Source: JAICJC01 sp963709425 (GTDB taxonomy: Bacteria; Actinomycetota; Thermoleophilia; Gaiellales; JAICJC01). From it: DNA of 64,000 nt. Below are positions 41,920-50,538 of this stretch, in pieces; position 1 is the stretch's first letter, and every line of letters begins with the position of its first letter. The stretch is taken from contig CAVPWG010000001.1 of the NCBI GenBank assembly GCA_963709425.1, positions 248,001 through 312,000 on the forward strand. The letters are read 5' to 3'. The position numbers were made by a program, and so were the translations under genes. The notes beneath the pieces are model-generated. The model was not told the DNA's origin. It saw only the letters and a list, made by a program, of their open reading frames with translations, and made no database searches.

Positions 41920-42498
41920 TCACACTCCGGCCTCGCGCGCCAGCTCGAGCACGCGCTCGATCACCTGCTCGACGTCGAGCCCGGTCGTGTCCACCGTGTG
42001 CGCGTCCGACGCCGGAGCGAGCTGCGCTGCATCGCGGCGGTCGCGCTCGGCGATCGCGAGCTCCACCCCCGCCGCCGGGACGCCGAGCTCGGACGCGCGC
42101 CGGCGCGCGCGCTCGGCCACCGACGCCGTCAGGTACACCTTGACCTCGGCGTCGGGACAGACACGTGTTCCGGTGTCGCGGCCCTCGAGCACCGCGTCCC
42201 GGGCGAGCTCGCGCTGCCGCTCCCGCATCCGCTCGCGGACCGGCTCGTGCCGCGACACGGCGCTGACGTGGGCAGAGATCTGCTCGGATCGCAGGTCGAC
42301 GGACGCGGCCGGGCTCGCGCCGACGAGGGCGGTAAGGGCCGCCGCGTCGTCGAGGTCGACGCCGCGTTCGAGGGCGACCGCCGTCAGCTCCCGGTACATC
42401 GCGCCGGTGTCGACGTGGCTGAAGCCGAGCCGCTCCGCCACGGCCCGGGCGACGGTGCTCTTGCCTGCCCCCGCGGGACCGTCGATCGTCACCACCAC
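41920..42498 (-). CDS. cmk: Cytidylate kinase
   Basis: Cmk phosphorylates CMP and dCMP. The 192-residue protein has the P-loop IDGPAGAGKSTVARAVAERLGF, HVDTGAMYRELT, LEGRDTGTRVCPDAEVKVYLTAS (with Asp/Arg of the family RDIGT motif) and ERDRRD. Several GTG codons in a row precede VTIDG, so the exact start is uncertain by one or two codons. It lies between aroA (4 bases) and plsC. Confidence 0.94.
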   Translation of the reverse strand: MVVTIDGPAGAGKSTVARAVAERLGFSHVDTGAMYRELTAVALERGVDLDDAAALTALVGASPAASVDLRSEQISAHVSAVSRHEPVRERMRERQRELARDAVLEGRDTGTRVCPDAEVKVYLTASVAERARRRASELGVPAAGVELAIAERDRRDAAQLAPASDAHTVDTTGLDVEQVIERVLELAREAGV

Positions 42499-42502
42499 GG
42501 CG

Positions 42503-43801
42503 TCAGGCGCTCACCGCGGCGAGGCGGTCGGCGAAGTCGGGGAAGCTGACGCCGAGCACGTCGGCACCGTGCACCTCGACGCCCTCCTGGGAGCACAGCC
42601 CAGCGACGGCCCCCAGCATCGCGACCCGGTGATCGCCCGCCGCGTCGACGCTCCCGCCGCGAAGCCGGGTCGGGACGCCGCGGATCCGGAAGCCGTCCTC
42701 GAGCGGCTCCACATGGCCGCCGACGGCGTTCAGGGCGTCGGCGGTCGCCGTGATCCGGTCGGACTCCTTGACGCGCAGCTCCGCCGCACCACGGATGGTC
42801 GTCACGCCGTGGGCGAAGCACGCGAGGAGCGCCACCAGGGGCAGCTCGTCGACGAGGAGCGGCACCAGCTCGGGCTCGACGTCGGCGGCCACCAGCTCGG
42901 CGGGCCGCACCTCGATGTCAGCGACCGGCTCGCCGCTCGCGAGCCGCCTTCGGAACACACCCACCCTGGCCCCCATCCGCTCCATCACCGTGAGAAGGCC
43001 CGTCCGCGTCGGGTTCACGCCGACGTCGCGCAGCGTCAGGTTCGACCCCGAGAGCGCCGTCGCCGCAACGATGAAGGGCGCTGCCGACGAGAAGTCACCG
43101 GGCACGTCGATCTCGCCGAGCCGGAGCTCCTGCACGGGCGAGACCGCGACCCGCCCCGCCGTCCGATCCACCGGAACGCCGGCGGCGCGCAGCATGCGCT
43201 CGGTGTGATCGCGAGTCGGAACCGGCTCGCGCACCTCGGTCACACCGCGCTCGGTGTAGAGGCCCGCGAGGAGGACGCACGACTTGACCTGGGCGGACGC
43301 CACCGGCAGCTCGTAGCTCACGGCATCGGTCACGCCGTTGGCCTCGATCCGGATCGGCGGCCGGCCGTCGGTCGTCTCGATCGCCACGCCCATCTGCCGC
43401 AGCGGCTCCGCGATCCGCTCCATTGGACGGGAGCAAATGCTTTCGTCGCCCGTCAGCTCGAACGAGCCGACCTGCCCGGCCAGGATGCCCGGGAGCAGTC
43501 GGATCAGGGTGCCGGCGTTTCGGACGTCGACCGGCTCCGCCGGCGCCTCGAGGCCACGCAGGCCGGCGCCGTGCACCACGAGCTCGGCCTCGCCGACGCG
43601 CTCCACGGCGACGCCGAGCGACTCGACGGCGGCGACGGTCGCGAGCGTGTCGGCCGATGCGCCGAACCCGCGCACATGCACGGATCCGGACGAGATCGCG
43701 CCGAGCAGGACCGCCCGGTGGCTGACGGACTTGTCGCCCGGCACCGCGAGCTCGCCCGTGAGCCCGCCGGCCGGACCGACCCGAAGGCCGTCGGCGGTCA
43801 C
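42503..43801 (-). CDS. aroA: 3-phosphoshikimate 1-carboxyvinyltransferase (EPSP synthase)
   Basis: AroA joins PEP to shikimate 3-phosphate in aromatic amino acid synthesis. The 432-residue protein has GDKSVSHRAVLLGAI, VRNAGTLIRLLPGIL, DESICSRPMERIAEPLRQMG, ASAQVKSCVLLAGLY, PGDFSSAAPF and ELRVKESDRI. The PEP-site loop reads RNAGTLIRLL rather than the E. coli GNAGTAMRPL. The GTG start overlaps tyrA (GTGA). Confidence 0.96.
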   Translation of the reverse strand: MTADGLRVGPAGGLTGELAVPGDKSVSHRAVLLGAISSGSVHVRGFGASADTLATVAAVESLGVAVERVGEAELVVHGAGLRGLEAPAEPVDVRNAGTLIRLLPGILAGQVGSFELTGDESICSRPMERIAEPLRQMGVAIETTDGRPPIRIEANGVTDAVSYELPVASAQVKSCVLLAGLYTERGVTEVREPVPTRDHTERMLRAAGVPVDRTAGRVAVSPVQELRLGEIDVPGDFSSAAPFIVAATALSGSNLTLRDVGVNPTRTGLLTVMERMGARVGVFRRRLASGEPVADIEVRPAELVAADVEPELVPLLVDELPLVALLACFAHGVTTIRGAAELRVKESDRITATADALNAVGGHVEPLEDGFRIRGVPTRLRGGSVDAAGDHRVAMLGAVAGLCSQEGVEVHGADVLGVSFPDFADRLAAVSA

Positions 43802-44889
43802 GCCTCGACCGCCGGAGTTGCGACCGCGCCGTAGCCCTGGGCGTCGAGCAGGTCGACCGCGCGCCGTGCCTCGCCCTCGCCTGCCACCACGATGACCGCC
43901 GTGCCGCCGGCGTCCGCCGACATGTGGTGGAGCTCGAAGTCCTCGATGTTGATGCCCTCTGCGCCGAGCGCCTGCGTGATGCCCGAGAGCACGCCGGGCC
44001 GGTCGAGCACCCGCACGCGGACGCGGTAGAGCTCCTCGGGCACCGTCTCGTAGGCCGCCTCGAGCAGGCGCCGGCGGTTGCCGGCCGCCTCCCCGATCCA
44101 GCGTGCCAGGAAGCCCGCGTCCTCCCGCTCGAGCGCCCGCGCGAGCTCCTCGACGCGCCGCCCGTGCTCCCGCAGCCCGTCGAGCAGCGCCTCGCGGTTG
44201 TCGAGGAAGATGTCGACCCAGATCCGAGGGTTGGCGCCGGCGACGCGTGTCATGTCGCGAAACGACCCGCCGACGGCTCCCAGCGGGTCGTGGCCGTCCA
44301 CGCGGCCCGCGCCGGCCTGGTTTGCGAGGACGTTCGCGACGGCGTGCGGGAGATGGCTCGTGATGGCCACGAGCCGGTCGTGGGCGCCGGGATCTATGGC
44401 GACCGGCCGCGCGCCGAGGCCGGCGACGAATCCGTGCACCGTGCGGTGGTGGGCCGGGTCGGTGGCCGCGGTCGGCGTCAGGAACCACGTCGCCCCCTGG
44501 AAGAGGTCGGCGCGCGCGTTCGCGACGCCGCGAGCCTCCGATCCGCACACCGGATGGCCGCCGACGAAGCGCGGGCTCGACGCGGCGGCCGACACCAGCC
44601 GCGACTTCGTCGAGCCGACGTCCGTCACGGCGCAGCCCTCGCTGCTCGCGGCGACGGTCTGCTCGACGAGCGCGGGCAGGTGGACGACCGGCCCGCACAC
44701 GACGGCGACGTCGGCGCCGGCCACGGCGCCCTCGAGCGTCTCCTCGACGTGGGCCGCCGCACCGCGCTCGAGGCCGGCAGCACGGGCGTCGGGATCCGGA
44801 TCGAACGCGACGACGTCGTTCCCACGGGCGGCGGCCGCGAGCCCGATCGACCCGCCGATGAGGCCGAGCCCGACGATCCCGAGCCGCAT
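43798..44889 (-). CDS. tyrA: Prephenate dehydrogenase with C-terminal ACT domain
   Basis: TyrA oxidises prephenate to hydroxyphenylpyruvate for tyrosine. The 363-residue protein has the cofactor loop GLGLIGGSIGLA, TDVGSTKSRLV, FVGGHPVCGSEARGV and AITSHLPHAVANVLA. From about residue 285 it carries an ACT domain (VRVLDRPGVLSGITQALGAEGINIEDF) that probably gives feedback control by tyrosine. The ATG has a GGAGGGG site eight bases upstream. It is five bases after aroG. Confidence 0.95.
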   Translation of the reverse strand: MRLGIVGLGLIGGSIGLAAAARGNDVVAFDPDPDARAAGLERGAAAHVEETLEGAVAGADVAVVCGPVVHLPALVEQTVAASSEGCAVTDVGSTKSRLVSAAASSPRFVGGHPVCGSEARGVANARADLFQGATWFLTPTAATDPAHHRTVHGFVAGLGARPVAIDPGAHDRLVAITSHLPHAVANVLANQAGAGRVDGHDPLGAVGGSFRDMTRVAGANPRIWVDIFLDNREALLDGLREHGRRVEELARALEREDAGFLARWIGEAAGNRRRLLEAAYETVPEELYRVRVRVLDRPGVLSGITQALGAEGINIEDFELHHMSADAGGTAVIVVAGEGEARRAVDLLDAQGYGAVATPAVEA

Positions 44890-44894
44890 CGCGC

Positions 44895-46274
44895 TTACCC
44901 CTCCCGCGCGGCGGTGTCGTGCGCCGCCCGCATGAGCTCGGCGAGGCGGAACGCCAGGTCGAGCGACTGGCGGGCGTTCAGGCGGGGATCGCACAGCGTG
45001 CGGTAGCGCACCGAGACCTGATCCTCGCGCACCTCCTCGGCGCCGCCGAGGCACTCGGTCACATCCTCGCCGGTGAATTCGAGGTGGACGCCCCCCGGCC
45101 ACGCAGCCTCCGAGCGGCAGGCCACGAAGAAGCCCGAGATCTCCGACATGATGTCCTCGAAGCGCCGCGTCTTGTACCCCGTCGACGTGCGAAACGCGTT
45201 GGCATGCATCGGGTCGCATGCCCACACGACCGGGTGGCCGGCCTCGCGCACCGCCCGGATGAGCGGGGGGAGCTCGTCCTCGACCCGTCCCGCGCCCATG
45301 CGCGCGATCAGCGTCAGGCGTCCGGGCATCCGGTGCGGATCGAGGCGCTCGCACGTGTCGACCAGCTCGTCTGCGGTCGCGGTCGGGCCGACCTTGACGC
45401 CGAGCGGGTTTCGGACACCCGCGAAGAACTCGACGTGGGCGCCGTCAGCCTGGCGCGTCCGGTCGCCGACCCACAGCATGTGGGCCGAGCAGTCGTACCA
45501 CTCGCCGGTGAGCGAGTCCCGCCGCGTGAGGCCCTCCTCATAGTCGAGGAGCAGCCCCTCGTGGCTCGTCCACACATCGACCTCGTGCAGCCGCCGCTCG
45601 GACATGAGATCGATCCCGCACGCGGCCATGAAGCGCAGCGCGCGCTCGATCTCGGTGGCGATCGCCTCGTAGCGGCGACCCTCGGGTGAGGTCGCGACGA
45701 ACTCCTGGTTCCAGCTGTGCACCCGGGTCAGGTCGGCAAAGCCGCCCTTCGTGAATGCCCGCAGCAGGTTCAGGGTCGCAGCCGACTGGTGATACGCCTG
45801 CACCATCCGGTCGGCGTCCGGGACGCGGGCGGCGGCGGTCGGCGAGTCATCGTGCACCATGTGGCCGCGGAACGCCGGCAGCTCCACCCCGTCGATGGTT
45901 TCGGTGGGCGCCGAGCGCGGCTTTGCGAACTGCCCGGCGATCCGCCCCAGCTTGATGACCGGCAGCGTGCCCGCATAGGTCATGACCGCCGCCATCTGGA
46001 GGATGATCTTGAGCTTCTCGCGGATCGTGATCGCCGAGAAGTCGGCGAACGACTCGGCGCAGTCGCCGGCCTGAAGCAGGAACGCCCGGCCCTCGGCGAC
46101 GCCCGCGAGGGCCGCGGTAAGGTCGCGCGCCTCGCCTGCGAACACGAGCGGCGGGAGCTGCTTCAGGCGCTCTGTGGCCGCCGCCAGACCGGCCTCGTCG
46201 GGCCAGTCGGGCTGCTGCTGGGCGGGGTACGCGCGCCAGGAGGCGGGCGACCAGGTGTCGGCGGGGGCGACCAT
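44895..46274 (-). CDS. aroG: DAHP synthase, class II (plant/mycobacterial type)
   Basis: This enzyme starts the shikimate pathway from PEP and erythrose 4-phosphate. The 459-residue protein is clearly class II: WRAYPAQQQPDWPD, LLQAGDCAESF (metal-binding Cys), KLGRIAGQFAKPRS, FRGHMVHDD, THEGLLLDYEEGLTR-like (TSHEGLLLDYEEGLTR), RTRQADGAHVEFF and WACDPMHAN. The ATG at 46274 lies seven bases after TAGGAT. It begins the aroG-tyrA-aroA-cmk-plsC-der-gpsA series, diverging from trpS. Confidence 0.97.
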   Translation of the reverse strand: MVAPADTWSPASWRAYPAQQQPDWPDEAGLAAATERLKQLPPLVFAGEARDLTAALAGVAEGRAFLLQAGDCAESFADFSAITIREKLKIILQMAAVMTYAGTLPVIKLGRIAGQFAKPRSAPTETIDGVELPAFRGHMVHDDSPTAAARVPDADRMVQAYHQSAATLNLLRAFTKGGFADLTRVHSWNQEFVATSPEGRRYEAIATEIERALRFMAACGIDLMSERRLHEVDVWTSHEGLLLDYEEGLTRRDSLTGEWYDCSAHMLWVGDRTRQADGAHVEFFAGVRNPLGVKVGPTATADELVDTCERLDPHRMPGRLTLIARMGAGRVEDELPPLIRAVREAGHPVVWACDPMHANAFRTSTGYKTRRFEDIMSEISGFFVACRSEAAWPGGVHLEFTGEDVTECLGGAEEVREDQVSVRYRTLCDPRLNARQSLDLAFRLAELMRAAHDTAAREG

Positions 46275-46279
46275 CGCAT

Positions 46280-46311
46280 GGATCCTACCGAGGGGTAAAT
46301 AGTTAGGATCC
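46280..46311. promoter_or_regulatory. Inverted repeat with divergent -10 boxes between aroG and trpS
   Basis: GGATCCTA at 46280-46287 and TAGGATCC at 46304-46311 are perfect inverted repeats separated by 16 bases in a 46-base gap. Each arm supplies a TAGGAT hexamer reading outward: one seven bases before the aroG ATG, the other 11 bases before the trpS ATG. The two promoters must overlap, so the same symmetric site could also be an operator. Confidence 0.5.
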
Positions 46312-46320
46312 GGCCTCGCC

Positions 46321-47302
46321 ATGACGCGCGTGTTCTCGGGAATCCAGCCCACCGGACAGAAGCACCTCGGCAACTACATCGGTGCGATCCGGCACTGGCC
46401 CGCCTACCAGGACCTCGGCGAGGCGATCTACTGCGTCGTCGACCTGCATTCGATCAGCGTCCCCTACGACGCACCGACCCTCCGGGCGAACACCCTCGAC
46501 ACGGCGGCGACCCTGCTCGCCGCCGGGCTCGACCAGGACCGGTGCACGCTCTTCGCCCAGAGCAGCGTCCCGGAGCACTCCGAGGGAACCTGGCTCCTGG
46601 GGGCGCTCGCGACGTTCGGCGAGCTGAACCGGATGACGCAGTTCAAGGAGAAGACCGAGGGCCAGGAGTCGGTGTCCGTCGATCTCTTCACCTACCCCGT
46701 CCTGCAGGCGGCCGACATCCTCCTCTACCACACGGACAAGGTGCCGGTCGGCGACGACCAGCGCCAGCACGTCGAGCTGGCGCGCGACATCGCCCAACGG
46801 TTCAACAGCCGCTACGGCGAGTTCCTCACGCTGCCCGAAGCGGCGATCCCCGGCACCGGTGGCCGGGTGATGGACCTTCAGGACCCGACGCGGAAGATGT
46901 CGACCACCCGAGGCACGCCGCAGGGGACGCTCCTTCTGGCCGACTCCACCGACATCGTCATGAGGAAGATCCGCTCAGCCGTCACGGACTCCGGCCGCGA
47001 GGTGCGCCGGGCCGGCGACGGCAAGGAGGGCATCGCCAACCTGATCGAGATCATGGCGATCGCGACCGACCGCTCGGCCGACGATATCGAGCAGTCATAC
47101 GACGGCGCCGGCTACGGGCAGTTCAAGACCGACGTCGCCGAGGCCGTCGAGGCGATGATCGGCCCCGTCCGGCGAGCGCTACCTCGAGTTGCGGGCAGAC
47201 GAGGCGCACCTGCTCGACGTGCTCTCCGCCGGCGCCGCGCGGGCGCAGTCCATCGCGTCCGTGACGCTCGCCGAGATGAAGCGGCGGATGGGCTTCGTCT
47301 GA
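46321..47302 (+). CDS. trpS: Tryptophanyl-tRNA synthetase, one frame shift near the 3' end
   Basis: TrpS charges tRNA-Trp. It has SGIQPTGQKHLGNYIGA with the HIGH-type HLGN at residues 15-18, EGQESVSVDLFTYPVLQAADILLY, GDDQRQHVELARD and the KMSKS-type KMSTT at 192-196. Near 47172 the frame changes (CCGGCGAGCG where CCGCGAGCG fits). After removing one base the protein ends RERYLELRADEAHLLDVL...MKRRMGFV at 47302, a normal 326 residues. Read without correction it runs on to 47349 with an unrelated basic tail. Probably a sequence error. Confidence 0.93.
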
Positions 47303-48498
47303 TCAGCCGGCGGCGTGGACCTCGGCCGCGGCCCGCTCCCCGGCCCTGACCGCGCCCTCCATGAAGCTCGGGAGCTCGGACGCCTCGGCGCCGGCGAAGT
47401 GGACGGGGCCGGCCGGGTCGGCCACGCGAGCGCCCCAGCCGCGGAGCTCGCCGGGCCCGAAGATCAGGTAGCTGCGCGGGTAGGCCACCCGCGTGATCCG
47501 CGCGACGCGCACCCCGAAGAGGCGCCGCACCGCCTCGGCAACGGCGGCGTCGCCCCGCCGCTTACCCGCTGCGAGGAGCCAGGCCGCAGGGGTGGAGCCG
47601 ACGAAGCTCCCGAGGCTCCTCGCGTCACGCCGGTAGGCGTAGCCGAGGGCCGTGTCGGTGAGGACCGCGGTCGGGGACTCCTCCGGGAGGTCGCCGGCAA
47701 GCTCGATGAGCGACTTGGCGGCGACGCCGTACGAGCCCGCCGGAACGGCCGGCGGGCCTGCGATCCGGGCGCGGGCGTGGAGCGGCGCCGCCACGATCGC
47801 ACGTGCGCGCCCGGAGTGTCGCGGAGCCGACCTCGACGTCCACCGCCCCTGCCCGCGCCCGCACGGCCGAGACGGCCGACCGGAGCCGGAGGCGATCTCC
47901 GAGCCCCGCCGCCAGCGTCTCGGCGAACCCGCCCGCGCCGTCGGCAAACCGCAGCTCCGCGCCGTCGCCCGCGCCGCTTCGGGCCGCCGTCTTGACGGCC
48001 AGCGCATGGAGCGACATGCGCTTGACCGGCATCGTCGCCGACGTCACCGAGACGGCTGTCTCGGCCACGGCGAGGTCGAACATCCCGGAGCCGTCCCGGG
48101 CCATCCATTCGGCAACCGTGAAGCGGTCGTCGGCCTCCGGGATCGCGCCCCGACGGGCGATCTCGGCGACCAGACGGCGATACCCGGGGGCGTCCGGTGC
48201 GCCGGTGCGGCCGGCGACGTGCCACTCGACCGGCGCGGGGCCGTGGTCGCCCCAGCCGACCTCGGACTGCTGCAGCCCGGCGCCAACCTCCTCGGCGAGC
48301 GCCCGAATGCGCGTGCTGGCGAGGTCAACGGCCTCTCCGCCCGCCTCCCACCGCCCGGCCGGGACCCTCCGGGCTCCACACGCGGCCGCCGACCCGCGCT
48401 CCCGCCTCGAGGACGACCACATCCGCGCCGCCGGCGGCGAGCCGGTGGGCCGCGGTCAGGCCCGAGATCCCCGCGCCGACGACGACCGCATCATGCAT
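47303..48498 (-). pseudogene. Flavin amine oxidase/FAD-dependent oxidoreductase, two frame shifts
   Basis: The N-terminus is a dinucleotide-binding fold (VVVGAGISGLTAAHRLAAGG, then VVLEAGARVGGRV) from the ATG at 48498. The middle, in the next frame, has FTVAEWMARDGSG and GAGGFAETLAAGL. The last part, in the third frame, ends with PVHFAGAEASELPSFMEGAVRAGERAA, the FAD-site signature of monoamine-oxidase-like enzymes. Frames shift near 48358 and near 47812. One base removed at each gives an intact 397-residue protein. The substrate is unknown. It overlaps rluB by 8 bases and is convergent with trpS, the stops being adjacent. Confidence 0.82.
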
Positions 48499-49180
48499 CG
48501 CGCAGCGCCTCGATCTCGGCGGAGGTGAGCGCGCGCCACTCCCCGGGTGCAAGCCGTCCGGCCGTGATGCCCGCGTACGCCGTCCTGTGCAGATGGATCA
48601 CGGGATGCCCGACCGCGGCGCACATCCGCCGCACCTGCCGGTTTCGGCCCTCGTGGATTGTGATGTCGATGACGCTCGCACCGCGGCTTCGCACGTCCGC
48701 GGCCGCCGTCGGCCCGTCGTCGAGCTCGATGCCCGCCCGCAGGCGCTCGAGGGCATCGTCGCCGGGCTCACCCTTCACGCGCGCACGATACGACTTGGGG
48801 ACGCCGTGGCGCGGGTGCATGAGCCGGTCGGCCAGGCCGCCGTCGTTGGTGAGGATGAGGACCCCGGTCGTCTCGCGATCGAGGCGGCCGACGGGAAAGA
48901 GGCGCGCGCCCGTCTCGACGAGGCCGGTCACAGTCGGGCGGCCTTGCGGGTCGTGGGCAGTGGTGACGACGCCTCGGGGCTTGTTGAGGACGACCGCAAC
49001 CACCGCCTCGGGCTCGACCGGCTCGCCGTCGACCCGGACGTCGTCGCCGTCCGCCACGCGGGTCGCGAGATCCGCCACGCTCCCGTTCACGGTGACCCTG
49101 CCCTCGCGGACCAGCTCCTCGACCGCCCGCCTCGAGCCGAGGCCCGTCGACGCGAGGTAGCGGTTAACCCTGACCGGCAC
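48491..49180 (-). CDS. rluB: Pseudouridine synthase RluB/RsuA family
   Basis: This enzyme makes pseudouridine in 23S rRNA. The 229-residue protein has an N-terminal S4 domain (VRVNRYLASTGLGSRRAVEELVREGRVTVNG, about residues 3-50) and the catalytic VGRLDRETTGVLILTNDG, HPRHGVPKSYRARV and EGRNRQVRRMCAAVGHPV. The GTG at 49180 overlaps scpB by 17 bases. The scpA-scpB-rluB order is typical of Gram-positives. Confidence 0.95.
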   Translation of the reverse strand: MPVRVNRYLASTGLGSRRAVEELVREGRVTVNGSVADLATRVADGDDVRVDGEPVEPEAVVAVVLNKPRGVVTTAHDPQGRPTVTGLVETGARLFPVGRLDRETTGVLILTNDGGLADRLMHPRHGVPKSYRARVKGEPGDDALERLRAGIELDDGPTAAADVRSRGASVIDITIHEGRNRQVRRMCAAVGHPVIHLHRTAYAGITAGRLAPGEWRALTSAEIEALRDA

Positions 49181-49748
49181 GGGCGTCGGCGACGAGGTGC
49201 AGCCGCGCCCGAAGGGCCTCGTGATCGGCCTCGGGCAGATCGAACTCGCCGAGCGAGGGCAGGCTCGCAAGCCCCTCCTCGAGCCCGAACATCCGCTCGA
49301 ACAGCATCGTGGTCCTGTACAGCACCGGCTGGCCCTGCGTATCACCCCGGCCGGACTCCTCGATGAGGCCGCGCTCCAGGAGCCCGGCGACCGCGGAGTC
49401 GGCCGCGACGCCGCGGATGCGGGCGACCTCGGGGCGCGACACCGGGCCCAGATACGCCACGATCGCGAGCGTCTCGAGGCCGGCCTGGCTGAGCGCGCGC
49501 GAGCTCGGCCGGTTGACCAGCCGCGCGCACGCGGCGGCTGTCTCGCGCGACGCGCGGAAGCCGTACCCGCCGGCGACGCGCTCGAGGACGACGCCCGAGC
49601 GCTCCTCGCAGTAGTGGTCGCGGAGAGCATCGAGTGCGCGCTCGACCCGGGCCGGCGGCGCGTCGGCAAGCGTGGCGATCTCGGCCACGCTGAGCGGCTC
49701 GGACGCGACGAACAGGAGCGCCTCGACGGTGTGGGTGAGCTCGCTCAT
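49164..49748 (-). CDS. scpB: Segregation and condensation protein ScpB
   Basis: ScpB dimers bind the kleisin ScpA in the SMC condensin complex. The 194-residue protein is two winged-helix domains, with VEALLFVASEPLSVAEIATL at the start, LVNRPSSRALSQAGLETLAIVAYLGPVSRPEVARIRGV in the middle and LLERGLIEESGRGDTQGQPVLYRTT. It starts within the end of scpA (ATGA). Confidence 0.95.
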   Translation of the reverse strand: MSELTHTVEALLFVASEPLSVAEIATLADAPPARVERALDALRDHYCEERSGVVLERVAGGYGFRASRETAAACARLVNRPSSRALSQAGLETLAIVAYLGPVSRPEVARIRGVAADSAVAGLLERGLIEESGRGDTQGQPVLYRTTMLFERMFGLEEGLASLPSLGEFDLPEADHEALRARLHLVADARAGQG

Positions 49749-50500
49749 GCGATTGCGCGCTCCGACCCTGCGCCGGCGCGGCCGCGGCGGGCGATCCGGA
49801 TCGGCCCGAACACCTCGCTCTGCTCGGCCTGCACCTCGCCCTGCTTCCACATCTCGAGAATCGCAAGGAACGCTGCGGCGTGCGACAGCCTGTCGAGCCC
49901 GGAGACGGCCTCGTCAAAGCCGAACGCCCGTCGCTCGCGCAGGACGGCGCGGAAGCGCCTCAGGAACTCGCTCACGGGCACGAGCCGGCGGCGAACGGCA
50001 GACAGGTCGATCTCAGGCGGAGGCGTCAGCAGGTGCCCGACGGCGGCCTGGAGCTGCCACGGATCCTCGGAGAACGGCTCAACGACGGGCTCGGGGCGCG
50101 GCGCGAGCGGCGCGGGCCCAGGCCGGAAGATCCGCCGCTCGGACGCTCCGGCAGCGGCCAGCCAGGCGGCGGCCGCGGCGTAGCGCTTGTACTCGATCAG
50201 GCGCGCGAGCAGCTCGGCCTCTGCCTGCTCGGCCGTCATGCCGTCCAGGTCGTCCTCCTCCTCGCCCGGGAAGAGCATGCGCACCTTGATCTCGAGCAGC
50301 GCCGCGATCAGGACGAGGAACTCGCTCGCCGACTCGAGGTCGAGCTCGCCGTCGTCGTAGGCCCGCTCGACGTAGGCGACGACGATCTCGGCGATCGGGA
50401 CCTCGACGAGCTCGATCTCCTCGCGCATGACCAGCGCGAGGAGCAGGTCGAACGGCCCCTGGAACACGTCCAGATCGAGATCGAGCTGCGTCAGCTTCAC
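49745..50500 (-). CDS. scpA: Segregation and condensation protein ScpA (kleisin)
   Basis: ScpA bridges the SMC heads. The 251-residue protein shows VFQGPFDLLLALVMREEIELVEVPIAEI at the N-terminus, LESASEFLVLIAALLEIKVRMLFP and the C-terminal winged helix FDEAVSGLDRLSHAAAFLAILEMWKQGEV. The middle is Pro-rich, as usual. The GTG start lies nine bases after TAGAAT. Confidence 0.95.
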   Translation of the reverse strand: MKLTQLDLDLDVFQGPFDLLLALVMREEIELVEVPIAEIVVAYVERAYDDGELDLESASEFLVLIAALLEIKVRMLFPGEEEDDLDGMTAEQAEAELLARLIEYKRYAAAAAWLAAAGASERRIFRPGPAPLAPRPEPVVEPFSEDPWQLQAAVGHLLTPPPEIDLSAVRRRLVPVSEFLRRFRAVLRERRAFGFDEAVSGLDRLSHAAAFLAILEMWKQGEVQAEQSEVFGPIRIARRGRAGAGSERAIA

Positions 50501-50509
50501 GAAGACCGG

Positions 50510-50515
50510 ATTCTA
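50510..50515 (-). promoter_or_regulatory. Probable -10 box of a leaderless scpA mRNA
   Basis: TAGAAT on the minus strand ends nine bases before the scpA GTG, in the 38-base gap after dnaE. Confidence 0.42.
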
Positions 50516-50538
50516 CGGCCGCGCGCGGACGCAGACGA

